Assembly (NCBI GenBank): GCA_947497945.1
Contig: CANMIP010000035.1
Span: forward strand, 1-57,033
Direction: 5' to 3'
Length of the DNA: 57,033 nucleotides
Origin: an uncultured Tropicimonas sp.
Lineage (GTDB): Bacteria; Pseudomonadota; Alphaproteobacteria; Rhodobacterales; Rhodobacteraceae
Shown: piece after piece, positions 17,611 through 25,541 of the stretch
How positions within the stretch are numbered: the first letter of the stretch is position 1
Layout of the letters: each line of letters starts with the position of its first letter
The notes under the pieces: generated by a model
Database searches by the model: none
Told to the model about the DNA's origin: nothing
Seen by the model: the letters and a program-made list of their open reading frames with translations, nothing else
Made by a program: the position numbers and the translations under genes

Positions 17611-17670
17611 CTGTGGGGTGGCACGCCTTCGTCACCTCGGTGCCACCCTGCGCCACCCCGCCACCCCTTG
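17611..17670. repeat. GC-rich dyad repeat, copy A, upstream of integrase
   Basis: This reads GGGGTGGCAC, a variable centre, then a 24-base core of CCACCCTGCGCCACCCCGCCACCC. The same element, with small changes, is at 19981-20036 and 20205-20260. GGGGTGGC and GCCACCCC are inverted relative to each other, so it can form a hairpin or bind a dimeric protein. It ends 67 bases before the integrase start. It is a likely promoter operator or recombinase/excisionase arm site. Confidence 0.75.
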
Positions 17671-17736
17671 CTGTCTGCTTCGCTTGCTATGGGCGCGAAT
17701 CTACGCGTCATGTCAGGAGCGAAGGAGGCGACTTGT

Positions 17737-18996
17737 ATGGTCAACCGACTGCGATTGAATGAGAAAACTGTCCGGGACGCGGAACCGGCCGAGGGACGCG
17801 ACTACCAGGTCTTCGACAGCGAGGTGCGAGGCTTCGCCGCTTGCGTCTACCGCTCGGGCAGCCGGGCGTTCACGCTGGACTACCGGCACGCCGGCCGACA
17901 GCGGCGGATGACAATCGGGCGCTGGCCCGAGTGGACGACGACGGCGGCGCGAGAACGGGCAAAGGAATTGCGGCGGGAGATTGATGCCGGCGAGGACCCG
18001 CTCGCCCAGCGCGAACAGGGGCGCGAGGCGCCGCGGTTCCAGGACCTGATCGACCGCTATGTCGAGGTACATCTACCAAACCTGGCACCGACCAACGCGT
18101 CGGATCAGCAATCGATGTTAAAAAAGCTGGTGGCGCCGGACTGGGGCAACCGGCTGGTTACCGAGATCACTCCCTACGATGTCGAGAAGCTGCTGAACAA
18201 GATCGCCGCCGGCCGGGCGCGGCCGTCGAAGATCAAACCGAACAACCGCGCCCGGAAGCTGCAGGGATCGAAACCAACGCCGGTTCGGGCCAACCGCACC
18301 GGTGAGGTGCTGCGCAAGATGTTCACCTATGCCCAGAGCTGGGGCTGGCGCGATGACAACCCGGCTTCCGGGTTCCGCCGCCGGATCGAAAACCCGCGCG
18401 AGCGGTTTCTGAGCCAGCAGGAGATCCGCAAGTTGGCCGCTGCGCTTGAGAAAGCCGAAGACCGGCGAGCGGCCGACATCATCCGGCTCTGCATGTTGAC
18501 CGGCGCCCGCGTCGGCGAGGTTCGGCAAGCCCGGTTCGAGCATTTCAACCTCGAACACCTCAGCTGGTCGAAACCGGCCAGCATGACCAAGCAGCGGAAG
18601 ATCCACCGGCTGCCAATCTCGGACGAGGCGGCGGCGATTGTGCGCCAGCGCCAGATGCTGGTGCCCCGCGGATCTCCCTGGCTGTTTCCCGGCGATGTGC
18701 CTGGCCAGCCGGTGAAGGAAATCCGGCGGTTCTGGATCCAGGTTCAGAAGGAGGTGAACATCCCGGATGTGCGGATCCACGATCTACGACACACCTTTGC
18801 ATCCCTGTTGGTCAGCGGCGGTGCCTCGTTGGAGATGATCGGCAAGCTGCTGGGCCACAGCCAGATGCAGACCACCCAGCGCTACGCCCACCTTATGGAC
18901 TCCCCGCTGCGCGCTGGGGTGGACGCCGTGGCCAGCGCCTTCCGGCCGCGACCGAAGCTGGTGCATGATACGGAAGGGGCGCGGAGGGCCGGCTGA
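17737..18996 (+). CDS. int: tyrosine recombinase, prophage integrase (P4-like, DUF4102 N-terminus)
   Basis: This 419-residue site-specific recombinase inserts and excises the prophage. The N-terminal DUF4102 arm-binding domain (DYQVFDSEVRGFAACVYRSG, then YRHAGRQRRMTIGRWP) is followed by a core-binding domain and the catalytic domain: Arg258 in TGARVGEVR, Lys285/288, His348 and Arg351 in HDLRH, His374 in LGHS and the nucleophile Tyr383 in QRYAHL. All residues of the catalytic set are present. I chose the ATG at 17737 because GAAGGAGG lies eight bases upstream; an in-frame ATG at 17710 is less well supported. A GC-rich dyad lies just upstream. Confidence 0.95.
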   Translation: MVNRLRLNEKTVRDAEPAEGRDYQVFDSEVRGFAACVYRSGSRAFTLDYRHAGRQRRMTIGRWPEWTTTAARERAKELRREIDAGEDPLAQREQGREAPRFQDLIDRYVEVHLPNLAPTNASDQQSMLKKLVAPDWGNRLVTEITPYDVEKLLNKIAAGRARPSKIKPNNRARKLQGSKPTPVRANRTGEVLRKMFTYAQSWGWRDDNPASGFRRRIENPRERFLSQQEIRKLAAALEKAEDRRAADIIRLCMLTGARVGEVRQARFEHFNLEHLSWSKPASMTKQRKIHRLPISDEAAAIVRQRQMLVPRGSPWLFPGDVPGQPVKEIRRFWIQVQKEVNIPDVRIHDLRHTFASLLVSGGASLEMIGKLLGHSQMQTTQRYAHLMDSPLRAGVDAVASAFRPRPKLVHDTEGARRAG

Positions 18997-19029
18997 GCGC
19001 AGGGCCCTCCCGCCCTGATTACCACACCG

Positions 19030-19626
19030 TCAGGCTGACATGCGCAGCATCTTCCAGGCGGGGCTCAGGCGTCGCCGGATCGTCCGCTCGTCCGGCACAT
19101 CCCCGTTTTCGGTGTTGGCGGCAAACCATTCCTGTATTCGGCCGATCCACTCCGCCTGGGTCGCCGGGACGCCGTCTTCATGGATCCGCAGGATTTCGGC
19201 AAGAAACGCGTCGTCCCAGCTGTATCTCGGACTGGCTCCGATATTGGCGGCCGGGCGACGCAGCAGGTCATGCTTGTCCTCGAACCGCTGAATGTCCTCG
19301 CCGCGGATCATCAGTTCGGCGATCGTGACCTCAATCCCTTCCTCGGGATCTGTGATGAAGCACCAGTCGGTCTCGCCAACAGCGCGAATATTCTGCAATC
19401 TCCCGGTCGACAGCACGGTCCCCTGCCGTCGGAACATCGGCAAAATGTCCGCCACCGAGACGGATACGAAGCCAGTGAATGCTCTTGATCCACAGAGCGC
19501 CCGGCGAATGCCCGTCACGATGTCGAAATACCCGACAGCGGCCCATCCGGCGATATCGGCCATCGCGCAGTCCCAGCGCGCGGTGACTTCGTTCAGGGAA
19601 TAGAATGCTCTCCGGGGCAATACCAT
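19030..19626 (-). CDS. phage protein with N-terminal HTH-like segment, candidate regulator
   Basis: This 198-residue protein is transcribed toward the integrase. The N-terminus (FYSLNEVTARWDCAMADIAGWAAVGYFDIVTGI) has the shape of an AlpA/MerR-like helix-turn-helix, as in small phage regulators and excisionases. The middle contains an acidic segment, and the C-terminus is basic (ERTIRRRLSPAWKMLRMS). A strong AAGGAGGAG precedes the ATG. I do not know a named family. Its position opposite the replication block, and the absence of any CI-type repressor, make it a candidate lysogeny regulator; that is inference. Confidence 0.7.
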   Translation of the reverse strand: MVLPRRAFYSLNEVTARWDCAMADIAGWAAVGYFDIVTGIRRALCGSRAFTGFVSVSVADILPMFRRQGTVLSTGRLQNIRAVGETDWCFITDPEEGIEVTIAELMIRGEDIQRFEDKHDLLRRPAANIGASPRYSWDDAFLAEILRIHEDGVPATQAEWIGRIQEWFAANTENGDVPDERTIRRRLSPAWKMLRMSA

Positions 19627-19980
19627 GCTCAGCTCCTCCTTTCGGACACACGCATACTGCCCGGAAAAACCGGACGCGATGCGGTGACCATGTTGTTTGA
19701 AGCCAGCCCGCTCGCGTCCTGTTCCATCGCCGGATTGTGCGGCCTGTTCGGGATCTGGCTGGGCCGGAATTCAGCGCCGCCGATTTGATTCTGCAAGCCA
19801 ACTTCTTCGCCGGGATTCCCGACTTCCTGCTTGACCCTTTCTGCTGTTGGGCTTCCCCGCATGGGGGGTGCCCAAACTGCGGCCAGAGGTCGCCCCTGAC
19901 GCCCGAATGTTAACAAAGGTTAACGATTTCAGAGGGAAAGGTGAGGCCTGCGCGCCTGCCTTGCCGTATACCCAGCAAAA
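19627..19980. other. intergenic control region, left half
   Basis: No gene with a believable ribosome binding site is seen on either strand. It lies between the divergent HTH-like gene and the dyad repeats and probably holds their promoters. A short A/T-rich patch (TGTTAACAAAGGTTAACGATTTC, about 19908-19930) contains two GTTAAC hexamers nine bases apart, a possible operator or promoter spacer. Confidence 0.45.
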
Positions 19981-20036
19981 CAAGGGGTGGCACAGGGGTG
20001 GCGCTTCAACGCCACCTTGCGCCACCCCGCCACCCT
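19981..20036. repeat. GC-rich dyad repeat, copy B
   Basis: CAAGGGGTGGCACAGGGGTGGCGCTTCAACGCCACC and the following core match copy C at 20205 almost base for base. Inside it, GGTGGCG and CGCCACC face each other across CTTCAA, a near-perfect hairpin. It is the first of two tandem copies before the excisionase-like gene. Confidence 0.8.
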
Positions 20037-20204
20037 TCTTTTCTGCCAAAGGGATTTGCCTTTGTTCGCTGGCGCTGGGCGGCGTTGAACGGGGCAGATT
20101 TCCCGAAACTCACGCCTAGCATGCCCGCGTTCAGGCCTCCCATGTCGAGCATCCGCCATGTTGCCGGACCTCAAACAGCCCCGAACGTCGGAACTTCAAG
20201 AAAA

Positions 20205-20260
20205 CAAGGGGTGGCACGTGGGGTGGCGTTCCAATGCCACCCTGCGCCACCCCGCCACCC
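20205..20260. repeat. GC-rich dyad repeat, copy C
   Basis: The sequence begins CAAGGGGTGGCACGTGGGGTGGCG and ends with the same CCACCCTGCGCCACCCCGCCACCC core as copy A. The hairpin arms GGTGGCGTT and CCAATGCCACC keep pairing with copy B through compensating base changes. It lies 65 bases upstream of the excisionase-like start. Confidence 0.8.
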
Positions 20261-20325
20261 ATTCCGATTTGCTCTCGCTGTCTCACATCATCCGCCCGCG
20301 CCGGGCGGCAAACAGGAGGACAGAG

Positions 20326-20571
20326 ATGCTTCACTCACAGATCGAACAGGAACAGGCGAAGCCGACGTTGCTGTCGGGCTGGATCAGCCGAGGCGAGCTT
20401 GCCGCCGAACTGGGCGTCAGCGTCGACACGCTCGGGCGCTGGGCGGCCCGCGGCACGGGCCCGAAATGCGTGCGCGCCGGGCGCAAGGTGCTCTACCGGC
20501 GAGCGGTCATACAGCGCTGGCTCGAGGATCAGGAGAACCCGCCGGCCCCCAGGAAGCGGGGGCGGAAATGA
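20326..20571 (+). CDS. excisionase/MerR-type helix-turn-helix protein
   Basis: This small protein of 81 residues carries one HTH_17-type DNA-binding domain: WISRGELAAELGVSVDTLGRWAARGTGPKCVRAGRKVLYRRAVIQRWL, followed by a basic tail. This is the fold of phage excisionases, which bend att DNA and switch the integrase to excision, and of small phage regulators. The start at 20326 has AGGAGG nine bases upstream; an upstream in-frame extension crosses dyad copy C and is not credible. Its stop overlaps the next start. The dyads upstream are its most obvious candidate targets. Confidence 0.85.
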   Translation: MLHSQIEQEQAKPTLLSGWISRGELAAELGVSVDTLGRWAARGTGPKCVRAGRKVLYRRAVIQRWLEDQENPPAPRKRGRK

Positions 20572-20801
20572 TGAGCGCTGCCCCACTCCGCAACCGGACG
20601 ACCGCCCAGCACACCGAAGACTGGCGAGGCGAACGGCTTCGGGAAGCACGTTGCGTGCTCGCCGACATCTCCCAGCACCCGGCGAGCCTGGTCTTGCTGG
20701 CCTGTCGCGTGATCGTGGCACACAGCCGCAACCGGATCGAAATCGAAGATGCCAAGGAAACGGCCGCCCTGCTGCGCTCGAAACGGGAGGTGCGACCATG
20801 A
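20568..20801 (+). CDS. small phage protein, unknown function
   Basis: This 77-residue protein is read from ATGATG at 20568, with a four-base overlap with the preceding gene and another with the following one, so it is part of a coupled early operon. It is mostly helical (TEDWRGERLREARCVLADISQHPASLVLLACRVIVAHS), with no DNA-binding or enzymatic motif that I recognise. The moderately hydrophobic middle segment is too short and too charged at its ends to be a clear membrane helix. Confidence 0.7.
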   Translation: MMSAAPLRNRTTAQHTEDWRGERLREARCVLADISQHPASLVLLACRVIVAHSRNRIEIEDAKETAALLRSKREVRP

Positions 20802-21208
20802 CAAAGCACCGTCATCCCGCGGCCGACGCCCAGCGCGCCATCGTGCACGCGCTGCGCGTCGTGCTGCCCCGCGGCTCCATCGTCCACCATTCCGCCAACG
20901 AGGTGACCTCCGGCGATCGGAGCGGAAAGGCCCGGCAGGCGATCCTCCAGGGCATGGGCGTCCACCACGGCTTTGCCGACCTGATCGTCCTCTCCGGCGG
21001 CCGGGTGCTGTTTCTGGAGGTCAAGAGCCAGACCGGGCGTCTCAGCCCGGCACAGGCAGACTTCCGTGACGCCGTTCGCGACCAGGGCTTCGCCTGGGCG
21101 CTGGTGCGGTCCGTCGACGACGCGCTGGGCGCGCTGGCTGAGCACGGATTCACTGCGCGTGTGAAGGCGCCGCCCTCGCGGTCCCGTATTGGGAGGGCCG
21201 CACGATGA
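20798..21208 (+). CDS. VRR-NUC-like nuclease domain protein
   Basis: This 136-residue protein resembles phage VRR-NUC proteins, which belong to the PD-(D/E)XK nuclease group. GMGVHHGFADLIVLSGGRVLFLEVKSQTGRLSPAQADFRDAV contains the D...(E)VK core: the Asp in FADL, then Glu and Lys in LEVK, and a conserved Gln downstream. Such proteins resolve branched DNA or process replication forks. It is translationally coupled on both sides, between the small unknown protein and the replication protein. Length is normal for the stand-alone family. Confidence 0.85.
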   Translation: MTKHRHPAADAQRAIVHALRVVLPRGSIVHHSANEVTSGDRSGKARQAILQGMGVHHGFADLIVLSGGRVLFLEVKSQTGRLSPAQADFRDAVRDQGFAWALVRSVDDALGALAEHGFTARVKAPPSRSRIGRAAR

Positions 21209-22083
21209 GCCACCAGGCCACCAACTGGGCTATCCTTCAGCGCGGGCTCAAGCCAACGACGAAGATCGTCCTCTGGCACCTGTGCGACCGATACAACCCG
21301 GACTTCGGCTGTTTCCCGTCCCAGGAGCGGCTGGCCCATGATTGCGAGATCTGCCGGTCGACCCTCAACGTCCATCTCGAACATCTGGAGATGGCCGGGC
21401 TGCTGCGCCGGGCTCCCCGGACCGACCCCATCACGAAACGCCAGATGACGACCCGCTACATTCTCGGCTTCGAGGACGGCTTTCCTGTGGATAACCCGGA
21501 CCCATGTCCGGATTCAGGACATGGAGCCGTGTCCGATTTTGGCGTCGAGCCGTGTCCGGAAAACAGCGAAAGCCGTGTCCGGAATCCGGACACTAACCCT
21601 GTAAGGGAACCTATAAGAGAACCTGTAAAGGAGGCGGGGCGCGCAGGCACGCCTGTGGATATTTCAAATGAGTTTTTCTCGGCGCTTCTGGAGGCGCTGG
21701 GCCACGACCCGGCCGGCGCGCTTCCCGACTGGTGGCAGGGCTGGCCGGCCCGGGAGCATGTCCGGCGATGGCGGGATGATCTCGGACTGACGGAAGAGCA
21801 GATCCTGGCGATCGCGTCAGCGACCCGGAAACGACATCCGGTCCCGCCCGACGGACCCAAGGCCCTGGACCGCGCCATGGAAAGGGCAGCTCAGCGCAAG
21901 GCGCAACCCGACGGCCGGAAGCAGCCCGCAGCGAGCAACGAAGAGATCATCCGGTTCTACGCCGACTGGATCAACTCCGGCCGGTACCTGGTTCCCAATT
22001 CCATCAGCGCCTCCATTCGCAATGCGCTGTTGGCGCGCGGCATGGTGACCGATGACAGGCTCCACGAACGGGGTGTGCTATGA
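21205..22083 (+). CDS. phage replication initiation protein with winged helix (RepO/HTH_36 type)
   Basis: The protein has 292 residues. The N-terminal winged helix (NWAILQRGLKPTTKIVLWHLCDRYNPDFGCFPSQERLAHDCEICRSTLNVHLEHLEMAGLLRR) is the HTH_36 domain found in phage replication initiators. A low-complexity linker with repeated PCPDSGHG-type units (residues about 95-135) joins it to a helical C-terminal domain. The DNA for the linker contains several CCGTGTCCGGA-like units, which could serve as binding sites for the protein, as origins inside lambda-type O genes do. It overlaps both neighbours by four bases. Confidence 0.8.
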   Translation: MSHQATNWAILQRGLKPTTKIVLWHLCDRYNPDFGCFPSQERLAHDCEICRSTLNVHLEHLEMAGLLRRAPRTDPITKRQMTTRYILGFEDGFPVDNPDPCPDSGHGAVSDFGVEPCPENSESRVRNPDTNPVREPIREPVKEAGRAGTPVDISNEFFSALLEALGHDPAGALPDWWQGWPAREHVRRWRDDLGLTEEQILAIASATRKRHPVPPDGPKALDRAMERAAQRKAQPDGRKQPAASNEEIIRFYADWINSGRYLVPNSISASIRNALLARGMVTDDRLHERGVL

Positions 22084-22730
22084 CGGTGCACCAGAACATC
22101 CCCGGTCGTAGCACGAGAACCAGCAGAGCGCTGGGCGTGCAGGCGCTCCTGGAATGGGCCTTCCGGATCGAGCGGGCGCAACTCGAACTCCCGGCACCGC
22201 CCGACGAGATCTCTGAGGGGCACGGCTTCGGGCTCGAATACGTCCTGCTCCAGCGCGCGCAGCTCGGTTGCCGCGTCGATGGTGGCCGGTACAAGCCCGA
22301 AGCCAGCACCCACGAAGATGCCGAAACCATCGCGGCGATCGTCGCCGGTCTGCCCGACAACCTTGGCGGGCGGCGCATGGCGATCCGCATCGCCGAACTC
22401 GCCCGCGCTGGGCTGACACCGGACTGGATGCCGGGGGCGGTTCCGCAATGTGTGCCTCTGGAGACCCGCCGCAACCAGCACGGTGAACGGTCGATCACCG
22501 TCGTCGTTGGCACCGAGCGTGTGCTGAGCCGGGGTCGTTGGCGCACAATCGACGTGTTGGTCTGTCCGGTGACATGGCGACCCCATCCGGAGCAGATCGC
22601 GGCGGCGCGGCGGGCCTATGAAGACTGGTGGCGGGCGCTGGGCTGGATCAGGGATGGACTGGCAAGCTGCGGGTTGTTGCGCACCGTCGAGGTGACCGAC
22701 GGGATGCCACGGGCTGAGCCGTGGCGATGA
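22080..22730 (+). CDS. conserved phage protein of unknown function, last gene of early operon
   Basis: This 216-residue protein starts at the ATGA overlap with the replication gene. An N-terminal basic segment precedes LGVQALLEWAFRIERAQLELP; the middle contains TIAAIVAGLPDNLGGRRMAIRIAELARAGLTPDWMP and the end reads YEDWWRALGWIRDGLASCGLLRTVEVTDGMP. Proteins like this recur in the replication blocks of rhodobacterial prophages, but no function is known to me. A role with the replication protein is inferred from coupling only. Confidence 0.75.
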   Translation: MTVHQNIPGRSTRTSRALGVQALLEWAFRIERAQLELPAPPDEISEGHGFGLEYVLLQRAQLGCRVDGGRYKPEASTHEDAETIAAIVAGLPDNLGGRRMAIRIAELARAGLTPDWMPGAVPQCVPLETRRNQHGERSITVVVGTERVLSRGRWRTIDVLVCPVTWRPHPEQIAAARRAYEDWWRALGWIRDGLASCGLLRTVEVTDGMPRAEPWR

Positions 22731-22834
22731 CCTTAGATTGGTTGTGCAGGTTCATCTTCCACCGACGCGAACAGCGCATTGCTGCCATTGGTGCAGTTTC
22801 CGGCGATGTCAGCATTGCAAATGGAATTGCCTCT

Positions 22835-23677
22835 TCACCATCGGCTCAACTCGGTGGGTATGACACAGAGGTAGTTTTCGCCGTTTGGAAGCGTGCAGAT
22901 CCGGTCGAGCAACTCCGGGGGAGCCAATCCATACTTCGGGAGCGCATGCGTCGCGTCCTGCTTATCAAGGTAGTCACTGCAGGCAGCTAGGTAATACTCT
23001 TGCCGACGCCAATCGGAAGCAAACCACTGGCCAAATGCACGCGCGGTGGCCTGTGCAACGTTCCCGCTCGCGTTCATCTCTTTATTGAATGCTTCGGCAA
23101 TGTCGGAATGCGTGGGCCAGACGGAAAGGGCGTTCCAAATCTCCGGATTTCCCGCTTGCTTGAGGTCCCATGCGATTTGAAGGCTTACGGCGCTTGCGTC
23201 AGCCTCCATCGCCAAGGTCACGCGGCCGGTTTCGCTCATTGACAGCATTGGACCCGGACAAACTCCGACATGAGCCTGATGCACATGGCGCAACTCGTGA
23301 ATGAGAACGGCTTGCATCATACCTTCGGACAAAGTGCCCTTCAGCACAATCCTTCCGTCGTCCATGTCAAAAAACGCCTCGGCGCCGAAGATTATCTCGT
23401 CCAGACAAACCTCGGGGCGAACCGTATCAAGCGCAAGCAATAGACCCGAATTTTGATCAAGAGACCGCCGAAGCCAAAGCATCAACTCGTGAATTTGGGT
23501 GCCACCTACAGTGTCGGTTTGCTCGTAGGGATAAGCTAAACACTCGATCTCGTGTCCGGTCGCTTCTTGCGGGGTCAATATCGCGCCAAGTGCCGTTGCA
23601 AGCGCGATCAACCGCAAGCCTTGTCCCGGCCCTCTGTTCGCGCCGCTGGCCTCGCATGTGGAGTTGGTTCCGCTCAT
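22835..23677 (-). CDS. exported zinc metallopeptidase-like protein
   Basis: This 280-residue protein has an N-terminal export signal (LRLIALATALGAILTPQEATG). The mature part carries HELRHVHQ at residues 127-134, a zinc-binding HExxH motif, and EADA at 158-161, where gluzincins supply the third ligand Glu. Together these suggest an active exported protease. I chose the ATG at 23677, with GGGGAG upstream; the frame is open for 19 further codons without support. It is convergent with the phage early operon and is the first gene of the accessory block. The target is unknown. Confidence 0.75.
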   Translation of the reverse strand: MSGTNSTCEASGANRGPGQGLRLIALATALGAILTPQEATGHEIECLAYPYEQTDTVGGTQIHELMLWLRRSLDQNSGLLLALDTVRPEVCLDEIIFGAEAFFDMDDGRIVLKGTLSEGMMQAVLIHELRHVHQAHVGVCPGPMLSMSETGRVTLAMEADASAVSLQIAWDLKQAGNPEIWNALSVWPTHSDIAEAFNKEMNASGNVAQATARAFGQWFASDWRRQEYYLAACSDYLDKQDATHALPKYGLAPPELLDRICTLPNGENYLCVIPTELSRW

Positions 23678-23859
23678 CGAACACTCCCCGATTTCGTGAA
23701 GGTTAGAGACCTCCCTCCTTTGAACCGGACGCACCGCGCGCGTCTAGTACGCTGGCAACTGACGCTTTGGTTCAGATAGTACTGACGACATGGAAACTGT
23801 TCCATGACCGAGGTCATGGAGGCAGGCAACGAACACAGCCTGCCGCCGTGTTGCACCCG

Positions 23860-24324
23860 TTACCTCGCGTTCATGTTGAAGCAGTCGCGGTAGATTTTGA
23901 ATGAACCGTCGTCCTGACGCTTAAGGATTGTCAGAAACTTGCCCTCCATCATCACATCCTTGCCTTCTGGTTGGATGATGAAATTGTACTCTCCGCGAGA
24001 AAAAGCCCAGTCTCCGGCAACCTCAAAATCAATCGACTGGATGTTCATCTCGGAGACGCCACTCCCCTTCGCCCAGTTCTCGGGATATAAAGCCTTGAGT
24101 GTCTCGTAATCCCTCGCCGGCATTCCCGGTCGCATCTGAATGCCCTCCGCATCCCAAAGATCCAGCCAAGCCTCGGCATCCGCAGTAACGACCGCCTGCT
24201 CGTACATGTCCCAATGAGCGTCGATGTCGAAGTCTGCGGCAATGCCTGCTGTGGCCCCTCCGAGACCGACGGCAGCACTTATAATGGTCATTGCAATGAG
24301 ACGTTTCGTGTTGAGTTCAAACAT
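23860..24324 (-). CDS. exported SnoaL/DUF4440-type (NTF2-fold) protein
   Basis: This 154-residue protein has a signal peptide (LIAMTIISAAVGLGGATAGIAA) and a mature NTF2-like fold typical of DUF4440 proteins: FDIDAHWDMYEQAVVTADAEAWLDLWDAEGIQMRPGMPA, then WAFSRGEYNFIIQPEGKDVMMEGKFLTILKRQDDGSFKIYRDCFNMN. The family has cone-shaped pockets and includes isomerases and binding proteins; no catalytic residues can be assigned. It stands alone, with about 180 bases upstream of the metallopeptidase start and 260 bases to the next gene. Confidence 0.85.
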   Translation of the reverse strand: MFELNTKRLIAMTIISAAVGLGGATAGIAADFDIDAHWDMYEQAVVTADAEAWLDLWDAEGIQMRPGMPARDYETLKALYPENWAKGSGVSEMNIQSIDFEVAGDWAFSRGEYNFIIQPEGKDVMMEGKFLTILKRQDDGSFKIYRDCFNMNAR

Positions 24325-24586
24325 GGCTTTTCTCCTTGAAATGCCCTCGCCTCCGCAGAGAAATTCTATCGTTTACCTTGCGTAATCTCCATGATCCACC
24401 TCAATCGCTCAGCAAGGAAAAGCTGCCATACCCAATATCTGCGGACTTTCTGCAAAGCGCCGTCAACGGACCTGGCGGATGGTCATGGTCGCGTCCTCAT
24501 CCTTCGAAGTTGGAACCGGCGGCTTTGCCGACCTTGGAGACATCCGATGGAAACGCTCGGATGTCTGGTTCTGGTCGCGCGGTTTG

Positions 24587-24754
24587 CTACGGAAAGTTGC
24601 ACGCTGGAGTTCTGGAGCGCTCTGCCTCCGACAGATCGGCTGGGCAAAGAGCGTTCACGCTGGCCATGGCAGTTTTCTCCTCCCATTTGCGATTGCCGGA
24701 GGCGCAACCTGCGAGGATGACGAACAGCACGAGGAAAAAAGGAGTAATCTTCAT
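24587..24754 (-). CDS. very small lipoprotein
   Basis: This 55-residue protein begins MKITPFFLVLFVILAGCASG. Residues 1-16 form a signal and LAGC is a clean lipobox, with Cys17 as the lipidated residue. The mature part is only 39 residues, with two further cysteines (ALCPADLSEAERSRTPACNFP) that could form a disulfide in the periplasm. It is predicted to sit in the inner or outer membrane. No family is recognised. It lies between two other exported accessory proteins on the same strand. The ribosome binding site is weak, and I rely mainly on the lipobox. Confidence 0.6.
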   Translation of the reverse strand: MKITPFFLVLFVILAGCASGNRKWEEKTAMASVNALCPADLSEAERSRTPACNFP

Positions 24755-24934
24755 TGGCTCGCGTTCCAGGCACTAGAGTCGTTGGCGTCAGATTGCCTCA
24801 GGTGCGATTGGCATCGCTAGGTTCAGAACTCATAGCCATGAAATGTTCGCGGCACAAAGGCTCTAAGCATGCTTGTGCGTGATAGTGTCTAAGAAATACG
24901 GAAAAAATCGTTACCTTTGAATGACTTCAAGTGC

Positions 24935-24959
24935 CCGGCGACCTGATCAAGGTCGCCGG
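24935..24959 (-). terminator. perfect inverted repeat after an accessory gene
   Basis: CCGGCGACCT (24935-24944) and AGGTCGCCGG (24950-24959) form a ten-base stem with a five-base loop, 19 bases beyond the stop of the minus-strand exported protein gene. There is no immediate U-run on that strand. The position fits a transcript end. Confidence 0.6.
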
Positions 24960-24978
24960 ACTCTGGTTGGAAAACCGG

Positions 24979-25503
24979 TTAACCGTTCTGTTCCATGTTG
25001 CACTTGCGCGCAGCTTCGATGGCTTTCAGCGTTCCATCCAGGCTGACGGTAAAGGCGTACGAATCTTCAGGGAAAACGATCATGTCATACTTCTTCATGA
25101 CATCATCAACGAAACCCGGGTTGTTGGTCAGAAAGTACCCACCAACGTAGCCATCAGCGAGGTTCTTGGTCTTCGGCTTTGCATCGGCGCTGTAAAGGTT
25201 GCCGTCCAGGGAAAGAACGATTGGCTTTTTCCGGTTCTTTACCTCCGCGTTCTGAGTGAACACGCCAAGGTAGCCAAACGCGTGATCTTTCGTCAGGCCC
25301 ATTTGCACAATGTTGGCGTTTTCGTCGACCCGTTCGATCAGGCAGGCCCCACGCCCCTCGTCTACGTAGATCGTCCAACCAGATTCCTCACCCCATGACG
25401 TGAATGTGGAGTCCTTGGACGGAAGAACGTCCGACGCAGCGAAAGCTTGAGTTGAAAAAACGGCGGCTACGGTGGCGGACGCCAAGAGTTTGAAGTGTGA
25501 CAC
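24979..25503 (-). CDS. exported protein of unknown function
   Basis: This 174-residue protein is read from a GTG at 25503, with GGGAGA seven bases upstream. The signal peptide is SHFKLLASATVAAVFSTQAFA with cleavage before ASDVLP. The mature protein has a WTIYVDEGRGACLIERVDENANIVQMGLT strand region and a C-terminal Phe/Tyr-rich part (DMIVFPEDSYAFTVSLDGTLKAIEAARKC). This pattern resembles small secreted beta-sandwich proteins seen as invasion-associated-locus-B-like or hypothetical proteins in rhodobacteria, but I cannot assign a family. A palindrome lies upstream of the start. Confidence 0.7.
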   Translation of the reverse strand: MSHFKLLASATVAAVFSTQAFAASDVLPSKDSTFTSWGEESGWTIYVDEGRGACLIERVDENANIVQMGLTKDHAFGYLGVFTQNAEVKNRKKPIVLSLDGNLYSADAKPKTKNLADGYVGGYFLTNNPGFVDDVMKKYDMIVFPEDSYAFTVSLDGTLKAIEAARKCNMEQNG

Positions 25504-25521
25504 GACAATCTCCCTAAAAAT

Positions 25522-25541
25522 GCGATTCGAAAGTGAATCGC
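25522..25541. promoter_or_regulatory. palindrome upstream of exported protein gene
   Basis: GCGATTC and GAATCGC face each other across six bases, 19 bases upstream of the GTG start on the minus strand. It could be an operator or a 5'-UTR hairpin. Confidence 0.4.

Noticed and set aside
24336-24820. Overlapping plus-strand open frames opposite the small lipoprotein gene
   Set aside because: Composition is Arg/Pro/Ser-rich with no domain; the minus-strand lipobox protein explains the region better.
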